This document shows positions 14,300-29,078 of a stretch of 64,000 bases of DNA, one piece after another. The notes below the pieces were generated by a model. The model searched no databases and was not told the origin of the DNA. It was given only the letters and a program-made list of their open reading frames with translations. How positions within the stretch are numbered: the stretch's first letter is position 1; every line of letters begins with the position of its first letter. Both the position numbers and the translations under genes were made by a program. Source of the stretch: Xylocopa sonorina (Eukaryota; Arthropoda; Insecta; Hymenoptera; Apidae); NCBI RefSeq assembly GCF_050948175.1, contig NW_027490146.1, positions 1-64,000 of the forward strand. The letters are read 5' to 3'.

Positions 14300-17200
14300 C
14301 GTTTACATTCCTTTGAAGTGAATACGAGATATACATGACACTTCGCAATGAATATTATATCCTATCATGAAACATGGAAGTGAGATGCGATATCGCGATT
14401 TAGGAAGCATTAGAACTCTTTGCTACGATCCGTAGACATCTGCAAACGCTATTTCCTAGCATGGAAGTGTCGCATTTACATTCTTTTGAAGTGAATACGA
14501 GGTATACATAACACTCTACAATGAATATTATATCTCATCACGAAACATAGATATGAAATGCGACATCTCGTTTTAAGAAGCATTAGAACACTACTGCTGC
14601 GATACGTAGACATCTGCAAACGCTATTTCCTAGCATGGAAGTGTCGCATTTACATTCTTTTGAAGTGAATACGAGGTATACATAACACGCCAAAATGAAT
14701 ATTATATCTTATCACGAAACATAGAAATGAAATGCGACGTTTCGTTTTAAGAAGCATTAGAACTCTATTGCTACGATACGTAAACATCTGCAACCACTAT
14801 TTCCTAGCATGGAAGTGTCACGTTTACATTCCTCTGAAATGAATACGAGATATACATGACACTTCGCATTGAATATTATATCTTATCATGAAACATAGAA
14901 GTGAGATTCGATATCGTGTTTTAGGAAGCATTAGAACCCTATTGCTACGATCCGTAGACATCTGCAAACGCTATTTCCTAGCATGGATGTGTCGCATTTA
15001 CATTCTTTTGAAGTGAATACGAGGTATACATAACACTCTACAATGAATATTATATCTTATCACGAAACATAGAAATGAAATGCGACATCTCGTTTTAAGA
15101 AGCATTAGATCACTATTGTTGCGATACGTAGACATCTGCAAACGCTATTTCCTAGCAAGGAAGTGTCGCATTTACATTCTTTTGAAGTGAATACGAGGTA
15201 TACATAACACTCCAAAATGAATATTATATCTTATCACGAAACATAGAAATGAAATGCGACATTTCGTTTTAAGAAGCATTAGAACTCTATTGCTACGATA
15301 CGTAAACATCTGCAACCACTATTTCCTAGCATGGAAGTGTCACGTTTACATTCCTTTGAAGTGAATACGAGATATACATGACACTTCGCAATGAATATTA
15401 TATCTTATCATGAAACATAGAAGAGAGATGCGATATCGCGATTTAGGAAGCCATAGAACTCTTTGCTACGATCCGTAGACATCTGCAAACGCTATTTCCT
15501 AGCATGGAAGTGTCGCATTTACATTCTTTTGAAGTGAATACGAGGTATACATAACACTCTACAATGAATATTATATCTCATCACGAAACATAGATACGAA
15601 ATGCGACATCTCGTTTTAAGAAGCATTAGAACACTATTGCTGCGATACGTAGACATCTGCAAACGCTATTTCCTAGCATGGAAGTGTCGCATTTACATTC
15701 TTTTGAAGTGAATACGAGGTATACATAACACGCCAAAATGAATATTATATCTTATCACGAAACATAGAAATGAAATGCGACATTTCGTTTTAAGAAGCAT
15801 TAGAACTCTATTGCTACGATACGTAAACATCTGCAACCACTATTTCCTAGCATGGAAGTGTCACGTTTACATTCCTCTGAAATGAATACGAGATATACAT
15901 GACACTTCGCACTGAATATTATATCTTATCATGAAACATAGAAGTGAGATTCGATATCGCGTTTTAGGAAGCTTTAGATCACTATTGTTGCGATACGTAG
16001 ACATCTGCAAACGCTATTTCCTAGCAAGGAGGTGTCGCATTTACATTCTATTGAAGTGAATACGAGGTATACATAACACTCCAAAATGAATATTATATCT
16101 TATCACTAAACATAGAAATGAAATGCGACATCTCGTTTTAAGAAGCATTAGAACTCTATTGCTACGATACGTAGACACCTGCAAACGCTATTTCCTAGCA
16201 TGGAAGTTTCGCATTTACATTATTTGAAGTGAATACGAGATATACATTACACTTCGCAATGAATATTACATCTTAACATGAAACATAGAAATGGGATGCG
16301 ATATCGCTAATTAGGAAGCGTTAGAACTCTATTGCTTCGATACGTAGACATCTGGAATCGCTATTTCCTAGAAAGGAAGTGGCGCATTTACATTTATTTG
16401 ATGTGTAGACGAGGAATACATAACACTTGGCAATGAATATTATATCTTATCATGAACGATAGAAATGGGATGCGATATCACGTTTTAAGAAGCAATAGAT
16501 CTCTACTGCTTCGACACATAGACATCTGGAAAAGTGATTTCCTAAGAAGGAAGTGTCGATTTACATCCATTTGAAGTATAGACGAGGTATACATGACACA
16601 TCACAATGAATATTATAGCTTGTCACGAAACATAGAAGTGAGATGCGATATGGCATTTTAAGAAGCATTATAACTCAATTGCTACGATACGTAGACATCT
16701 GCAAACACTATTTCCTAGCATGGAAGTGTTGCACTTACGTTCTTGTGATGTGAAATCGTGGTATACATGACACTTCGCAATGAATATTATATCTTATCAT
16801 GAAATATAGAAGTCAGATGCGATATCGCGCTTTAAGAAGCACTAGAACTCTATTGCTACGATACGTAGACATCTGCAAACGCTATTTCCTAACATGAAAG
16901 TGTCGCATTTACATTCGTTTGAAGTGAATACGAGGTATGCATGACACGTCCCAATGAATATTATATCTTATCATGAAACATAGAAGTGAGATGCGATATC
17001 GCGTTTTAAGAAGAATTAGAACAATATTGCTACGATACGTGGACATCTGCAAACGCTATTTCCTAGCATGGAAGTGTCGCATTTACATTCTTTTGAAGTG
17101 AATACGAGGTATACATAACACTCTACAATGAATATTATATCTTATCACGAAACATAGAAATGAAATGCGACATCTCGTTTTAAGAAGCATTAGAACACTA

Positions 17201-18720
17201 CTGCTGCGATACCTAGACACCTGCAAACGCTATTTCCTAGCAAGGAGGTGTCGCATTTACATTCTATTGAAGTGAATACGAGGTATACATAACACTCCAA
17301 AATGAATATTATATCTTATCACTAAACATAGAAATGAAATGCGACATCTCGTTTTAAGATGCATTAGAACACTATTGCTACGATACGCAGACATCTGCAA
17401 ACGCTATTCCCTAGCATGGAAGTGTCACATTTACATTCTTTTGAAGTGAATACGAGGTATACATAACACTCTACAATGAATATTATATCTTATCACGAAA
17501 CATAGAAATGAAATGCGACATCTCGTTTTAAGAAGCATTAGAACACTACTGCTGCGATACGTAGACATCTGCAAACGCTATTTCCTAGCAAGGAGGTGTC
17601 GCATTTACATTCTATTGAAGTGAATACGAGGTATACATAACACTCCAAAATGAATATTATATCTTATCGCTAAACATAGAAATGAAATGCGACATCTCGT
17701 TTTAAGAAGCATTAGAACACTATTGCTACGATACGCAGACATCTGCAAACGCTATTCCCTAGCATGGAAGTGTCACATTTACATTCTTTTGAAGTGAATA
17801 CGAGGTATACATAACACTCTACAATGAATATTATATCTCATCACGAAACATAGGTATGAAATGCGATATCGCGTTTTAGGAAGCATTAGAACTCTATTGC
17901 TACGATCCGTAGACATCTGCAAACGCTATTTCCTAGCATGGAAGTGTCGCATTTACATTCTTTTGAAGTGAATACGAGGTATACATAACACTCCAAAATG
18001 TATATTATATCTTATCACTAAACATAGAAATGAAATGCGACATCTCGTTTTAAGAAGCATTAGAACTCTATTGCTACGATACGTAGACACCTGCAAACGC
18101 TATTTCCTAGCATGGAAGTTTCGCATTTACATTATTTGAAGTGAATACGAGATATACATTACACTTCGCAATGAATATTACATCTTAACATGAAACATAG
18201 AAATGGGATGCGATATCGCTAATTAGGAAGCGTTAGAACTCTATTGCTTCGATACGTAGACATCTGGAATCGCTATTTCCTAGAAAGGAAGTGGCGCATT
18301 TACATTTATTTGAAGTGTAAACGAGGAATACATAACACTTGGCAATGAATATTATATCTTATCATGAAATATAGAAGTCAGATGCGATATCGCGTTTTAA
18401 GAAGCACTAGAACTCTATTGCTACGATACGTAGACATCTGCAAACGCTATTTCCTAACATGAAAGTGTCGCATTTACATTCGTTTGAAGTGAATACGAGG
18501 TATGCATGACACGTCCCAATGAATATTATATCTTATCATGAAACATAGAAGTGAGATGCGATATCGCGTTTTAAGAAGAATTAGAACAATATTGCTACGA
18601 TACGTGGACATATGCAAACGCTATTTCCTAGCAAGGAAGTGCCGCATTTACATTCGTTTGAAGTGAATACGAGGTATGCATGACAATTCGCAATGAATGT
18701 TATATCTTATCATGAAACAT
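14300..18720 (+). repeat. Mixed higher-order repeats, 6/9/11-unit spacing
   Basis: A unit with a deletion (CTCTTTGCTACGATCC in place of CTCTATTGCTACGATCC) occurs with CTTTGCTACG at 14,418 and 15,461, 1,043 bp apart (6 units minus 1). The variant GGAAGTTTCGCATTTACATT lies at about 16,202 and 18,114, 1,912 bp apart (11 units minus 2). The variant GAAATATAGAAGTCAG lies at 16,801 and 18,366, 1,565 bp apart (9 units minus 1). This is the most irregular part of the left array, and short indels are commoner here than elsewhere. Confidence 0.7.
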
Positions 18721-18760
18721 AGAAGTCAGATGCGATATCGCGTTTTAAGAAGCACTAGAA

Positions 18761-21700
18761 CACTATTGCTACGATACGTAGAAATCTGCAAACGCTATTT
18801 CCAAGCAAGGAAGTGTAGCATTTACATTCTTTTGAAGTGAATACGAGGTATACATGGCACGTCGCAATGAATATTATATCTTATCATGAAACATAGAAGT
18901 GCGATGCGATATCGCGATTTATGAAAAATTAGGACCCTATTGCCTCGATGCGGAAACATCTGCAAAACGCTATTTCCTATCATGCAAGTGTCGCATTTAC
19001 ATTCTTTGGAAGTGAATACGAGGTATACATGACAGTTCGCAATGAATATTATATCTTATCATGAAACAAAGAAGTGAGATGCGATATCGCGCTTCAAGAA
19101 GCATTACAACTCTACTGCTACGATACGTAGATATCTGGAAACGCTATTTCCTAGCATGGAAGTGGCGCATTTACATTCATTTGAAGTGAATACGAGGTAT
19201 ACATGACACATCGCAATGTATATTACATCTTATCATGAAACACAGAAGTGAGATGCGAAATCGCGTTTTAAGAAGCGTTAGAACTCTATCGCCTCGATAC
19301 GTAGACATCTGCAAACGCTATTTCCTAGCAAGGAATAGTCGCATTTACATTCTATTGAAGTGAATACAAGGTATACATGACACTTCGCAATGTATATTAT
19401 ATCTCATCATGAAACATAGAAATGAGATGCGATATCGCATTTTAAGAAGCATTAGAACACTATTTTTTCGATACGGAGGCATCTGGAAACGCTATTTCCT
19501 GGCAAGGAATTGTCGCATTTACATTCTTTTGGAGTGAATGCGAGGTATACATGACACTTCGCAATGAATATTATATTTTAACATGAGACATAGAAATGAA
19601 ATGCGATATCGCGCCTTAAGTAGCATTAGAACACTATTGCTACGATACGTAGACATCTGCAAACGCTATTTCCTAGCATGGAAGTGTCGCATTTACATTT
19701 CTTTGAAGTGAATACGAGGTATACATGACACTTCGCAATGAATATTATATCTTATCATGAAACATAGAAGTGAGATGCGATATCGCGTTTTAGGAAGCAT
19801 TAGAACTCTATTGCTACGATCCGTAGACATCTGCAAACGCTATTTCCTAGCATGGAAGTGTCGCATTTACATTCTTTTGAAGTGAATACGAGGTATACAT
19901 AACACTCTACAATGAATATTATATCTCATCACGAAACATAGATATGAAATGCGACATCTCGTTTTAAGATGCATTAGAACACTATTGCTGCGATACGTAG
20001 ACATCTGCAAACGCTATTTCCTAGCATGGAAGTGTCGCATTTACATTCATTTGAAGTGAATACGAGGTATACATAAAACTCCAAAATGAATATTATATCT
20101 TATCACTAAACATAGAAATGAAATGTGACATCTCGTTTTAAGGAGCATTAGAACACTATTGCTACGATACGCAGACATCTGCAAACGCTATTTCCTAGCA
20201 TGGAAGTGTCACATTTACATTCCCTTGAAGTGAATACGGGGTATACATAACACTCCAAAATGAATATTATATCTCATCACGAAACATAGAAACGAAATGC
20301 GATATCGCGTTTTAGGAAGCATTAGAACTCTATTGCTACGATCCGTAGACATCTGCAAACGCTATTTCCTAGCATGGAAGTGTCGCATTTACATTTCTTT
20401 GAAGTGAATGCGAGGCATACATAACACTCCATAATGAATATTACATCTTATTATGAAACATAGAAGTGAGATGCGATATCGCGATTCAAGTAGCATTAGA
20501 ACTCTATTGCTACGATTCGTAGACATCTGAATACGCCATTTGCTAGGGAGGAAGTGTCGCATTTACATTCGTTTGGAGGGAATACGAGGTATACATGACA
20601 CTTCGCAATGAATATTATATCTAATCATGAAACATAGAAGTGTGATGCGATTTCGCGTTTTAAGAAGCATTAGAACTCTATTGCCCCGACGCGTAGACAT
20701 CTGCAGACGCTATTTCCTAGCATGGAAGTATCGCATTTACATTCTTTTGAAGTGAATACGAGATATACCTGACACTTCGCGATGAATATTATATCTTATC
20801 ACGAAACATATTAATGAGATGCGATATCGCGATTTAAGTAGCATTAGAACACTGTTGCTACGATACGTAGACATCTGAATACGCAATTTCCTAGCAAGGA
20901 AGTGTCGCATTTACATTCGTTTGGAGGGAATACGATGTATACATGACACTTCGCAATGAATATTATATCTTATCATGAAACATAGAAGTGAGATGCGATA
21001 TCGCATTTTAAGAAGCATTCGAACTCTATTGCCTCGACGCGTAGACATCTGCAGACGCTATTTCCTAGCATGGAAGTATCGCATTTACATTCTTTTGAAG
21101 CGAATACGAGGTATACCTGACACTTCGCGATGAATATTATATCTTATCACGAAACATATTAATGAGATGCGATATCGCGATTTAAGTAGCATTAGAACAC
21201 TGTTGCTACGATACGTAGACATCTGAATACGCAATTTCCTAGCAAGGAAGTGTCGCATTTACATTCGTTTGGAGGGAATACGAGGTATACATGACACTTC
21301 GCAATGAATATTATATCTTATCATGAAACATAGAAGTGAGATGCGATATCGCATTTTAAGAAGCATTCGAACTCTATTGCCTCGACGCGTACACATCTGC
21401 AGACGCTATTTCCAAGCATGGAAGTGTCGCATTTACATACTTTTGAAGTGAGTACGAGATGTACAGGACACTTCGCGATGAATATTATATCTTATCACGA
21501 AACATATAAATGAGATGCGATATCGCGATTTAAGTAGCATCAGAACTCTATTGCTACGAATCGTAGACATCTGAATACGCCATTTCCTAGCAAGGAAGTG
21601 TCGCATTTACATTCGTTTGGAGGGAATACGAGGTATACATGACACTTCGCAATGAATATTATATCTAATCATGAAACATAGAAGTGAGATGCGATATCGC

Positions 21701-22145
21701 GTTTTAAGAAGCATTAGAACTCTATTGCCTCGACGCGTAGACATCTGCAAACTCTATGCCCTAGCAAGGAACAGTCGCATTTACATTCTTTTGATGTGAA
21801 TACGAGGTATACATGACACTTCGCAATGAATATTATATCTTATAATGAAACATAGAACTGAGATTCGATATCGCGTTTTAAGAAGCATTAGAACTCTATT
21901 GCCTCGACGCGCAGACATCTGCAGACGCTATTTCCTAGCAAGGAAGTGTCGCATTTACATTCTTTTGGAGGGAATACGAGGTATACATGACACTTCGCAA
22001 TGAATATTATATCTTATCATGAAACATAGAAGTGAGATGCGATATCGCATTTTAAGAAGCATTCGAACTCTATTGCCTCGACGCGTACACATCTGCATAC
22101 GCTATTTCCTAGCATGGAAATGTCACATTTACATTCTTTTGAAGT
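18761..22145 (+). repeat. Large HOR block, copy 1 (about 3.4 kb)
   Basis: This block is directly repeated immediately downstream at 22,242-25,807. Marker GTAGAAATCTGCAAACGC with CCAAGCAAGGAAGTGTAGC begins each copy, offset 3,481 bp. After an extra unit in copy 2 the offset becomes 3,655 bp, as shown by GCGCCTTAAG at 19,611 and 23,266. The copies differ at only a few positions by eye (for example GTAGACATCTGAATACG versus GTAGACACCTGAATACG), so the duplication is recent. The 3' part holds a dimeric sub-repeat. Confidence 0.9.
20460..22130 (+). repeat. Dimeric HOR, 348-bp period (copy 1)
   Basis: Two unit types alternate. One has CATCTGAATACGC and GTTTGGAGGGAATACG; the other has CATCTGCAGACGC, GCCTCGACGCG and TTTTGAAGTGAATACG. 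The marker after AAACATA in the first type lies at 20,811, 21,159 and 21,507, exactly 348 bp apart. About five dimers are visible, the outer ones more divergent. This is the only clear two-unit HOR in the window, and the block duplication copied it whole. Confidence 0.85.
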
Positions 22146-22241
22146 GAATACGAGGTATACATAACACTCTACAATGAATATTATATCTCATCACGAAACA
22201 TAGGTATGAAATGCGATATCGCGTTTTAGGAAGCATTAGAA

Positions 22242-25200
22242 CACTATTGCTACGATACGTAGAAATCTGCAAACGCTATTTCCAAGCAAGGAAGTGTAGC
22301 ATTTACATTCTTTTGAAGTGAATACGAGGTATACATGGCACGTCGCAATGAATATTATATCTTATCATGAAACATAGAAGTGCGATGCGATATCGCGATT
22401 TATGAAAAATTAGGACCCTATTGCCTCGATGCGGAAACATCTGCAAAACGCTATTTCCTATCATGCAAGTGTCGCATTTACATTCTTTGGAAGTGAATAC
22501 GAGGTATACATGACAGTTCGCAATGAATATTATATCTTATCATGAAACAAAGAAGTGAGATGCGATATCGCGCTTCAAGAAGCATTACAACTCTACTGCT
22601 ACGATACGTAGATATCTGGAAACGCTATTTCCTAGCATGGAAGTGGCGCATTTACATTCATTTGAAGTGAATACGAGGTATACATGACACATCGCAATGT
22701 ATATTACATCTTATCATGAAACACAGAAGTGAGATGCGAAATCGCGTTTTAAGAAGCGTTAGAACTCTATCGCCTCGATACGTAGACATCTGCAAACGCT
22801 ATTTCCTAGCAAGGAATAGTCGCATTTACATTCTATTGAAGTGAATACAAGGTATACATGACACTTCGCAATGTATATTATATCTCATCATGAAACATAG
22901 AAATGAGATGCGATATCGCATTTTAAGAAGCATTAGAACACTATTTTTTCGATACGGAGGCATCTGGAAACGCTATTTCCTAGCAAGGAATAGTCGCATT
23001 TACATTCTATTGAAGTGAATACAAGGTATACATGACACTTCGCAATGTATATTATATCTCATCATGAAACATAGAAATGAGATGCGATATCGCATTTTAA
23101 GAAGCATTAGAACACTATTTTTTCGATACGGAGGCATCTGGAAACGCTATTTCCTGGCAAGGAATTGTCGCATTTACATTCTTTTGGAGTGAATGCGAGG
23201 TATACATGACACTTCGCAATGAATATTATATTTTAACATGAGACATAGAAATGAAATGCGATATCGCGCCTTAAGTAGCATTAGAACTCTATTGCTACGA
23301 TACGTAGACATCTGCAAACGCTATTTCCTAGCATGGAAGTGTCGCATTTACATTTCTTTGAAGTGAATACGAGGTATACATGACACTTCGCAATGAATAT
23401 TATATCTTATCATGAAACATAGAAGTGAGATGCGATATCGCGTTTTAGGAAGCATTAGAACTCTATTGCTACGATCCGTAGACATCTGCAAACGCTATTT
23501 CCTAGCATGGAAGTGTCGCATTTACATTCTTTTGAAGTGAATACGAGGTATACATAACACTCTACAATGAATATTATATCTCATCACGAAACATAGATAT
23601 GAAATGCGACATCTCGTTTTAAGATGCATTAGAACACTATTGCTGCGATACGTAGACATCTGCAAACGCTATTTCCTAGCATGGAAGTGTCGCATTTACA
23701 TTCATTTGAAGTGAATACGAGGTATACATAAAACTCCAAAATGAATATTATATCTTATCACTAAACATAGAAATGAAATGTGACATCTCGTTTTAAGGAG
23801 CATTAGAACACTATTGCTACGATACGCAGACATCTGCAAACGCTATTTCCTAGCATGGAAGTGTCACATTTACATTCCCTTGAAGTGAATACGGGGTATA
23901 CATAACACTCCAAAATGAATATTATATCTCATCACGAAACATAGAAACGAAATGCGATATCGCGTTTTAGGAAGCATTAGAACTCTATTGCTACGATCCG
24001 TAGACATCTGCAAACGCTATTTCCTAGCATGGAAGTGTCGCATTTACATTTCTTTGAAGTGAATGCGAGGCATACATAACACTCCATAATGAATATTACA
24101 TCTTATTATGAAACATAGAAGTGAGATGCGATATCGCGATTCAAGTAGCATTAGAACTCTATTGCTACGATTCGTAGACACCTGAATACGCCATTTGCTA
24201 GGGAGGAAGTGTCGCATTTACATTCGTTTGGAGGGAATACGAGGTATACATGACACTTCGCAATGAATATTATATCTAATCATGAAACATAGAAGTGTGA
24301 TTCGATTTCGCGTTTTAAGAAGCATTAGAACTCTATTGCCCCGACGCGTAGACATCTGCAGACGCTATTTCCTAGCATGGAAGTATCGCATTTACATTCT
24401 TTTGAAGTGAATACGAGATATACCTGACACTTCGCGATGAATATTATATCTTATCACGAAACATATTAATGAGATGCGATATCGCGATTTAAGTAGCATT
24501 AGAACACTGTTGCTACGATACGTAGACATCTGAATACGCAATTTCCTAGCAAGGAAGTGTCGCATTTACATTCGTTTGGAGGGAATACGATGTATACATG
24601 ACACTTCGCAATGAATATTATATCTTATCATGAAACATAGAAGTGAGATGCGATATCGCATTTTAAGAAGCATTCGAACTCTATTGCCTCGACGCGTAGA
24701 CATCTGCAGACGCTATTTCCTAGCATGGAAGTATCGCATTTACATTCTTTTGAAGCGAATACGAGGTATACCTGACACTTCGCGATGAATATTATATCTT
24801 ATCACGAAACATATTAATGAGATGCGATATCGCGATTTAAGTAGCATTAGAACACTGTTGCTACGATACGTAGACATCTGAATACGCAATTTCCTAGCAA
24901 GGAAGTGTCGCATTTACATTCGTTTGGAGGGAATACGAGGTATACATGACACTTCGCAATGAATATTATATCTTATCATGAAACATAGAAGTGAGATGCG
25001 ATATCGCATTTTAAGAAGCATTCGAACTCTATTGCCTCGACGCGTACACATCTGCAGACGCTATTTCCAAGCATGGAAGTGTCGCATTTACATACTTTTG
25101 AAGTGAGTACGAGATGTACAGGACACTTCGCGATGAATATTATATCTTATCACGAAACATATAAATGAGATGCGATATCGCGATTTAAGTAGCATCAGAA

Positions 25201-25807
25201 CTCTATTGCTACGAATCGTAGACATCTGAATACGCCATTTCCTAGCAAGGAAGTGTCGCATTTACATTCGTTTGGAGGGAATACGAGGTATACATGACAC
25301 TTCGCAATGAATATTATATCTAATCATGAAACATAGAAGTGAGATGCGATATCGCGTTTTAAGAAGCATTAGAACTCTATTGCCTCGACGCGTAGACATC
25401 TGCAAACTCTATGCCCTAGCAAGGAACAGTCGCATTTACATTCTTTTGATGTGAATACGAGGTATACATGACACTTCGCAATGAATATTATATCTTATAA
25501 TGAAACATAGAACTGAGATTCGATATCGCGTTTTAAGAAGCATTAGAACTCTATTGCCTCGACGCGCAGACATCTGCAGACGCTATTTCCTAGCAAGGAA
25601 GTGTCGCATTTACATTCTTTTGGAGGGAATACGAGGTATACATGACACTTCGCAATGAATATTATATCTTATCATGAAACATAGAAGTGAGATGCGATAT
25701 CGCATTTTAAGAAGCATTCGAACTCTATTGCCTCGACGCGTACACATCTGCATACGCTATTTCCTAGCATGGAAATGTCACATTTACATTCTTTTGAAGT
25801 GAATACG
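22242..25807 (+). repeat. Large HOR block, copy 2 (about 3.6 kb)
   Basis: This is a near-identical direct copy of 18,761-22,145. It carries one additional 174-bp unit: the unit containing GGAATAGTCGCATTTAC and CTATTTTTTCGATACGG appears twice in tandem (about 22,800-23,150) but once in copy 1. That is a visible one-unit expansion after the block duplication, or a loss from copy 1. The copy ends near 25,807, where copy 1 continues with ATACATAACACTCTAC and copy 2 with GTACATGACACATCGC. Confidence 0.9.
24115..25785 (+). repeat. Dimeric HOR, 348-bp period (copy 2)
   Basis: This is the counterpart of the dimeric run at 20,460-22,130, shifted by 3,655 bp as part of the large block duplication. It shows the same alternation of GTTTGGAGGG units and CTCGACGCG units in the same order and number. 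Confidence 0.85.
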
Positions 25808-26773
25808 AGGTGTACATGACACATCGCAATGAATATTATATCTTATCATGAAACATAGAAATGAGATGCGATATCGAGATTTAAGTAGCATTAGAACTCT
25901 ATTGCTACCATACGTAGACATTTGCAATCGCTATTTCCTGGCAACCAATAGTCGCATTTACATTATTTTGAAGTGAATTCGAGGTTTACATGACACTTCG
26001 CAATGAATATTATATCTTATCATGAATCATAGAAATGCGCTGCGATATCTCGTTTTGAGAAGTATTAGAACTCCATTGCTACGATACGTAGTCATCTGCA
26101 AACGCTATTTCCTAGCAAGGAAGATTAGCATTTACATTCTTTTGAAGTGAATACGAGGTATATATGACACTTCGCAATGAACATTATATCTTATCATGTA
26201 ACATAAAAGTGAGATGCGATATCGCGTCTTAAGAAGAATTAGAACCCTATTTCCTCGATGCGGAGATATCTGCAAACGCTATTTCCTAGCATGAAAGTGT
26301 CGCATTTACATTCTTTTGAAGTGAATTCGAGGTATACATGACACTTCGCAATGAATATTATATCCTATCATGAAACATAGAAGTGAGATGCGATATCGCG
26401 ATTTAGGAAGCATTAGAACACTATTGGTTCGATACGTAGGCATCTGCAAACGCTACTTCCTAACAAGGGAGTGTCGCATTTACATTCTCGTGAAAGGAAT
26501 ACGAGGTATACATGACACTTCACAATGAATATTATATCTTATCATGAAACATAGAATTGAGATGCGATATGACGATTTAAGAAGCATTAGAACACTATTG
26601 CTTCGACACGTAGACATCTGCAAACACTATTTCCTAGCAAGGAACTGTCGCATTCACATTCGTTTGAATTGTATGCGAGGTAGACATGAAACTTCGCAAT
26701 GAATATTATATATTATCATGAAACATAGATATGAGATGCGATATCGCGAACTAGCAAGCTTTAGAAATATATT

Positions 26774-27338
26774 GCTTCGATACGTAGACATCTGCAAACG
26801 CTACTTCCTAGCAAGGACGTGTCGCATTTACATTCTTTTGAAACGAATACGAGGTATACATAAGACTCCACAATGAATATTATATCTTATCATGAAACAT
26901 AGAAATGAGATGCGATATCGCGAATTAGAAGGTTTTAGAACTCTATTGCTTCGATACGTAGACATCTGCAAACGCTGTTTCCAAGCAAGGAAGTGTCGCA
27001 TTTACATTCTTTTGAAGTGAATACGAGGTAGTCATAACACTGCGCATTGAATATTATATCTTATCATGAAACATAGAAATGAGATGCGATATCGCGATAT
27101 AAGAAGCATTAGAACTCTATTGCTTCGATACGTGGATATCTGCAAACACTATTTCCTAGCAAGGAACTGTCGCATTCACATCCATTTGAAGTGTATGCGA
27201 GGTATACATGACACTTCGCAATGAATATTATATATTATCATGAAACATATATATGAGATGCGATTTCGCGAATTAGCAAGCTTTAGAAATCTATTGCTTC
27301 GATACGGAGACATCTGCAAACGCTGTTTCCTAGCAAGG
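26774..27338 (+). repeat. Three-unit direct repeat, copy 1
   Basis: About 565 bp are repeated exactly 1,740 bp (10 units) downstream. Markers are CAAGGACGTGTCGC with TTGAAACGAATACG, CATAAGACTCC, and CGCTGTTTCCAAGC. The 26,811 copy of GCAAGGACGT pairs with 28,551. Similarity fades after CGCTGTTTCCTAGCAAGGAA near 27,338. Confidence 0.8.
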
Positions 27339-28513
27339 AATTGTCGCATTTACATTCATTTGAAGGGTATGCGAGGTATACATGACACTTCGCAGTGAAT
27401 ATTATATATTGTCATGAAACTTAGAAATGAGAAGCGATATGGCTATTCAAGAAGCATTAGAACACTATTGCTTCGATACGCAGATATCTGAAAACGCTAT
27501 TTCCTAGCAAGGAAGTGTCGCATTTACATCCATTTGAAGTATGGACGAGATATACATAACACTGCACAATGAATATTATATCCTATCATGAAACATAGAA
27601 ATGTGATGTAATATGGCGAATTAAGAAGCATTAGAACACTATTTCTTCGATACGTACACATCTGCAAACGCTACTTCCTAGCAAGGAAGTGTCGCATTTA
27701 CAGTCTTTTGAAAGGAATACAAGGTATACATGACACTTCGCAATGAATATTATATCTTATCATGAAATATAGAAATGAGATGCGATATGGCGATTTGTGA
27801 AGCATTTGATGTCTATTACTTCGATACGTAGACATCTGCAAACGCTACTTCCTAGCAAGGAAGTGTCGCATTTACATCCATTTGAAGTATAGACGAGATA
27901 TACATAACACTGCACAATGAGTATTATATCTTATCGTGAAACATAGAAATGATATGCGATATGGCTATTTAAGAAGCATTAGAACTCTATTGCTTCGATA
28001 CGTAGACATCTGCAAACGCCATTTACTAGCAAGGAAGTGTCGCATTTACATTCTTTTGAAGTGAATACGAGGTATACATAACACTCCACAATGAATATTA
28101 TATTTTATCATGAAACATAGAAATGAGATGCGATATCGCGTTTTGAGAAGCATTAGAACTCTAATGCCACGATACGTAGACATCTGCAATCGCTATTTCC
28201 TAGCAAGGAAGTGTCGCATTTACTACCATTTGAAGTATAGACGAGATATACATAACACTGCACAATGAATATTATATCTTATCATGAAACATAGAGATGA
28301 GATGCGATATCGCGATTTAAGAAGCATTAGAATTCTATTTCTTCGATACGTAGACATCTGCAAATGCTATTTCCTAGCAAGGATGTGTCACATTTACATT
28401 CTTTTGAAGTGAATACGAGGTATACATAACACTTCACAATGAGTATTATATATTATCATGAAACATAGAATTGTGATGCCATATGACGATTTAAGAAGCA
28501 TTAGAAAACTGTT

Positions 28514-29078
28514 GCTTCGATACGTAGACATCTGCAAACGCTACTTCCTAGCAAGGACGTGTCGCATTTACATTCTTTTGAAACGAATACGAGGTATACA
28601 TAAGACTCCACAATGAATATTATATCTTATCATGAAACATAGAAATGAGATGCGATATCGCGAATTAGAAGGTTTTAGAACTCTATTGCTTCGATACGTA
28701 GACATCTGCAAACGCTGTTTCCAAGCAAGGAAGTGTCGCATTTACATTCTTTTGAAGTGAATACGAGGTAGTCATAACACTGCGCATTGAATATTATATC
28801 TTATCATGAAACATAGAAATGAGATGCGATATCGCGATATAAGAAGCATTAGAACTCTATTGCTTCGATACGTGGATATCTGCAAACACTATTTCCTAGC
28901 AAGGAACTGTCGCATTCACATCCATTTGAAGTGTATGCGAGGTATACATCACACTTCGCAATGAATATTATATATTATCATGAAACATATATATGAGATG
29001 CGATTTCGCGAATTAGCAAGCTTTAGAAATCTATTGCTTCGATACGGAGACATCTGCAAACGCTGTTTCCTAGCAAGG
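28514..29078 (+). repeat. Three-unit direct repeat, copy 2
   Basis: This is the partner of 26,774-27,338 at an offset of 1,740 bp. Only isolated substitutions are seen (for example TATACATC for TATACATG at about 28,950), so the copy is recent relative to neighbouring units. Confidence 0.8.
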
